From: Acetivibrio sp964466645 | GTDB lineage: Bacteria; Bacillota; Clostridia; Acetivibrionales; Acetivibrionaceae | Length of the DNA stretch: 7,689 bases | Direction: 5' to 3' | Assembly (NCBI GenBank): GCA_964466645.1 | Contig: CAYXPB010000252.1 | Location: 1-7,689, forward strand | Shown: in pieces, positions 5,893-7,689 of the stretch | Layout: each line of letters begins with the position of its first letter | How positions within the stretch are numbered: the stretch's first letter is position 1 | Notes under the pieces: generated by a model | Told to the model about the DNA's origin: nothing | Database searches by the model: none | What the model saw: the letters and a program-made list of their open reading frames with translations, nothing else | Translations under genes and position numbers: made by a program

Positions 5893-5961
5893 AAAAAATC
5901 CGATAAACCCCTTATTGTTTAATATGCTACTAAAAAATAAAAAAGGGGGTAAATGGCTTAA

Positions 5962-6117
5962 AACAAGCAATTACCAGATGTTTTGAATGAACAATCCTGC
6001 GAGTTGGAGGAATATGATGAACAGCTTGTAAGACAGCTTATTGAAAAAGTTATGGTATTTAATGATAAGCTGATTGTTGAGTTCGAATCTGGGGTTGAGA
6101 TTGATTTAGAATTATAA
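5962..6117 (+). pseudogene. C-terminal remnant of a large serine recombinase
   Basis: These 51 codons and a stop read NKQLPDVLNEQSCELEEYDE, then QLVRQLIEKVMVFNDKLIVE, then FESGVEIDLEL. The pattern EYDEQLVRQLIEKV, V-F-x-DKL, VEF-SG-EID is what I know from the extreme C-terminus of large serine recombinases (TnpX-like and phage/ICE integrases of Firmicutes). The catalytic resolvase domain, the zinc-ribbon domain and the long coiled-coil part are all absent. An ATG at 5953 behind GGGGGT is followed two codons later by an in-frame TAA, so the fragment is not translated from there. It marks the former end of an integrative element and is followed at once by a good terminator. The family call rests on this short tail. 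Confidence 0.65.
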
Positions 6118-6125
6118 TAAACAAA

Positions 6126-6168
6126 CCGTCGGTTGAGGGGCCATTCCTTCTTAATCGACGGATTTTTT
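6126..6168 (+). terminator. Rho-independent terminator after the recombinase remnant
   Basis: CCGTCGGTTGAGGGG (6126-6140) pairs with CTTCTTAATCGACGG (6147-6161) over 15 positions, four of them G-U, with a short loop. Six Ts (6163-6168) follow. It begins nine bases after the remnant's stop and insulates the arsenical operon from upstream transcription. Confidence 0.8.
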
Positions 6169-6285
6169 GTGCTTAAAGCTTATTTGATAAAACCATAGAA
6201 TGATATCTACTCAGCCTGATAAATCATAGTTTCGATTATAATATTGAATTGATTGTAAATTAGGAAGAAAAAAGCAAATGTCACA

Positions 6286-6314
6286 TTGACAAAAGTTGAT
6301 ATGAGGCATATACT
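6286..6314 (+). promoter_or_regulatory. Consensus promoter of the ars operon
   Basis: TTGACA (6286-6291), a 17-base spacer and TATACT (6309-6314) give a near-perfect sigma-70/sigma-A promoter. Transcription should start around 6321, inside the inverted repeat that follows, as expected for repression by ArsR. The 11-mer TTGATATGAGG occurs in the spacer (6296-6306) and again at 6333-6343. Confidence 0.85.
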
Positions 6315-6319
6315 ATTAC

Positions 6320-6339
6320 ATATCAAATAAATTTGATAT
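6320..6339 (+). promoter_or_regulatory. ArsR operator 1 (inverted repeat)
   Basis: ATATCAAAT-AA-ATTTGATAT is a perfect 9-bp inverted repeat with a two-base centre. Its core is ATCAAA-N4-TTTGAT (6322-6337). It lies immediately after the -10 element and over the expected start point, with the ribosome site AGGTGAT just downstream. A bound repressor dimer would block initiation; metalloid binding would release it. Confidence 0.8.
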
Positions 6340-6350
6340 GAGGTGATGAA

Positions 6351-6665
6351 TTGGATACAACATATGAGGATTACGCAAAAGTGTTTAAGGCATTTTGCGA
6401 TGAAAAACGTCTGCAAATACTTGAACTGTTACGCAGTGGAGAAAAGTGTGCATGCAAGTTACTAGAAGATCTCGATATAGGTCAATCGTCGCTGTCTTAT
6501 CACATGAAAATTCTGGTTGAATCGGGTGTTGTTGAGAGTCGACAAGAGGGCAAATGGACCCACTACAAAATCAGTGAAAAAGGTAGCGACTATGCAACTG
6601 AGCTACTGAAAACATTGACAACGCCGGAAACAATAAAAAAAAGTGATAATTGTTGCAAAGCTTAA
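6351..6665 (+). CDS. arsR: ArsR/SmtB-family metalloid-responsive repressor
   Basis: The start is TTG 6351, three bases after AGGTGAT (6341-6347). The ATG at 6346 is out of frame. The 104-residue protein is a typical ArsR winged helix. The alpha-3 helix carries a Cys-x-Cys metal site (C33 and C35 in GEKCACKLLEDL). The recognition helix is SSLSYHMKILVESGVV (46-61), and the wing is ESRQEGKWTHYKI (62-74). A CC pair near the end (101-102) could supply a third ligand. CxC in alpha-3 is the classic As(III)/Sb(III) site of ArsR, though the exact ELCVCDL motif is not kept. It should repress its own operon through the inverted repeats at 6320-6339 and probably 6700-6719, and fall off when trivalent arsenicals bind. 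The permease gene 87 bases downstream supports this. A different inducer such as MAs(III) is possible. Confidence 0.9.
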   Translation: MDTTYEDYAKVFKAFCDEKRLQILELLRSGEKCACKLLEDLDIGQSSLSYHMKILVESGVVESRQEGKWTHYKISEKGSDYATELLKTLTTPETIKKSDNCCKA

Positions 6666-6699
6666 AAATACATTTAAAAGGATATTTTTTTTGAGCATT

Positions 6700-6719
6700 A
6701 AATCAAAAATATTTGATTT
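6700..6719 (+). promoter_or_regulatory. ArsR operator 2, between repressor and permease genes
   Basis: AAATCAAA-AATA-TTTGATTT is a perfect 8-bp inverted repeat whose core, ATCAAA-N4-TTTGAT (6702-6717), has exactly the spacing of operator 1. It is 35 bases after the repressor stop. I see no well-spaced promoter here, so it may be a roadblock or autoregulatory site, or may serve a weak promoter I cannot define. Confidence 0.65.
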
Positions 6720-6752
6720 GTAATCTGAGTTAGAAAGTGAGGTTTTTGTAGA

Positions 6753-7689
6753 ATGCAAATATTAAAAGCAATATGGGGTGTATTCCAGAATCAAATACTA
6801 GGGATGAAATGGCTAAATGAAATAATTGGCAGTGGACTTAATGCATTAGGTCTCGATACAACTAATCGTTGGATTGGAAGCATTCAGTTTTTTGTTTATG
6901 ACGTTATTAAAATTGCCCTGCTCCTATGTTTTCTGATTTTTATAATCAGCTATATCCAAAGTTATTTTCCACCTGAGCGTAGTAAAAAGATACTAGGGCG
7001 TTTTCATGGTGTCGGAGCGAATGTGGTTGCTGCCCTGCTAGGAACGGTGACACCATTTTGTTCGTGTTCATCAATACCGCTCTTTATAGGTTTTACATCT
7101 GCAGGTCTACCTTTGGGAGTAACCTTTTCATTTCTTATTTCTTCTCCTATGGTGGATCTTGGTTCTCTTGTTTTATTGATGAGTATTTTTGGTGCAAAAG
7201 TCGCTGTTATCTATGTAGTGGTAGGTCTTATTATAGCTGTTATTGGTGGTACACTTATTGAAAAACTTCGCATGGAGAAGCATGTTGAAAGCTTTATCCT
7301 TGCTGCTGGTAGTGTAGATATTGAATCCCCTGATTTAACAAGAAAAGACCGGTTTGTTTATGCCAAAGAGCAAACGCTATCAACCTTTAAAAAGGTATTA
7401 CCGTATATCTTAATAGGAGTTGGTATCGGTGCATTCATTCATAACTGGATTCCTGAAGAATGGGTATCAACCGCACTTGGAAGCAATAATCCCTTTGGGG
7501 TAATATTGGCGACATTAATCGGTGTTCCGATGTATGCTGATATTTTCGGTACTATTCCTATTGCAGAAACTTTATTTGATAAGGGTGCACAACTTGGAGT
7601 TATACTTTCATTTATGATGGCTGTAACCACACTATCATTGCCCTCTATGATTATGTTGCGTAAAGCAGTTAAGCCCAAGCTTCTGGCAC
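6753..7689 (+). CDS. arsP: ArsP-family organoarsenical efflux permease (3' end beyond window)
   Basis: The frame opens at ATG 6753, ten bases after GTGAGG (6737-6742), and runs off the window after 312 codons. The family is usually about 310-350 residues, so little is missing. The hallmark TPFCSCSS (100-107) of the ArsP/DUF318 permease family is intact. It is followed by the conserved GFTSAGLPLG and SFLISSPMVDLGSL segments and, in the second half, by GVPMYADIFGTIPIAETL (257-274). Hydrophobic segments lie near 46-72, 88-119, 123-147, 150-172, 215-233, 248-274 and 281-302, with a cytoplasmic loop around 173-214. Characterised ArsP proteins export trivalent organoarsenicals such as methylarsenite and reduced roxarsone. 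The upstream ArsR gene fits this. The symbol rests on motif and context; other DUF318 permeases of unknown substrate look similar. Confidence 0.85.
   Translation, partial: MQILKAIWGVFQNQILGMKWLNEIIGSGLNALGLDTTNRWIGSIQFFVYDVIKIALLLCFLIFIISYIQSYFPPERSKKILGRFHGVGANVVAALLGTVTPFCSCSSIPLFIGFTSAGLPLGVTFSFLISSPMVDLGSLVLLMSIFGAKVAVIYVVVGLIIAVIGGTLIEKLRMEKHVESFILAAGSVDIESPDLTRKDRFVYAKEQTLSTFKKVLPYILIGVGIGAFIHNWIPEEWVSTALGSNNPFGVILATLIGVPMYADIFGTIPIAETLFDKGAQLGVILSFMMAVTTLSLPSMIMLRKAVKPKLLA

Noticed and set aside
6207..6416. Minus-strand open frame across the ars promoter
   Set aside because: It covers the consensus promoter, operator and arsR start. Its hydrophobic look comes from AT-rich antisense sequence.
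7058..7261. Plus-strand frame inside the ArsP gene
   Set aside because: It is out of frame with the permease, whose conserved motifs run through this stretch.
7439..7678. Minus-strand frame inside the ArsP gene
   Set aside because: It is antisense to conserved permease sequence and has no start signal.

Overview
The window is AT-rich and looks like a low-GC Firmicute, probably a gut-type Clostridia/Lachnospiraceae. The signs are strong AGGAGG-type ribosome sites, AT-rich codons, TTG/GTG starts, and remnants of clostridial-style mobile elements. It reads as accessory, island-like DNA in three blocks separated by decayed sequence. I could not search databases, so family names rest on motifs read by eye.

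Left block (1-932). About 350 bases carry no gene but hold a degenerate mobile-element fragment (66-150) and two diverged direct repeats (234-286). A good promoter (352-380) sits on helically phased AAA tracts. It drives a small excisionase-type helix-turn-helix protein (424-618) and then the first third of an N6-adenine DNA methyltransferase (654-932), which stops just where the catalytic NPPY motif should come. This looks like the broken front end of a restriction-modification operon.

Middle block (988-4844). Four genes lie on one strand. The first encodes a small secreted protein with a Sec signal peptide and is followed by a perfect 20-bp hairpin. Then come a large ABC-2-type membrane protein carrying an extracytoplasmic domain that resembles an M1 aminopeptidase but lacks the zinc ligands, an ABC ATPase, and a second six-helix membrane subunit. 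The last three genes overlap by 7 and 8 bases and very probably form one transporter. The layout (secreted peptide, terminator-like hairpin, ABC machine) resembles a bacteriocin or secreted-peptide system with its export or self-protection transporter. The secreted protein is not one I recognise, so this is the best candidate for something undescribed.

Decayed stretch (4845-6280). There is no intact gene. It holds a hairpin, IS21-like end repeats, a second copy of the fragment seen at 66-150, a minus-strand pseudogene split over three frames, and the C-terminal remnant of a large serine recombinase followed by a good terminator.

Right block (6286-7689). A consensus promoter overlaps an inverted-repeat operator. 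It drives an ArsR-family metalloid repressor (6351-6665). A second operator of the same architecture precedes an ArsP-type permease (6753 to beyond the window end). This is a small arsenical-resistance operon, probably for trivalent organoarsenicals.
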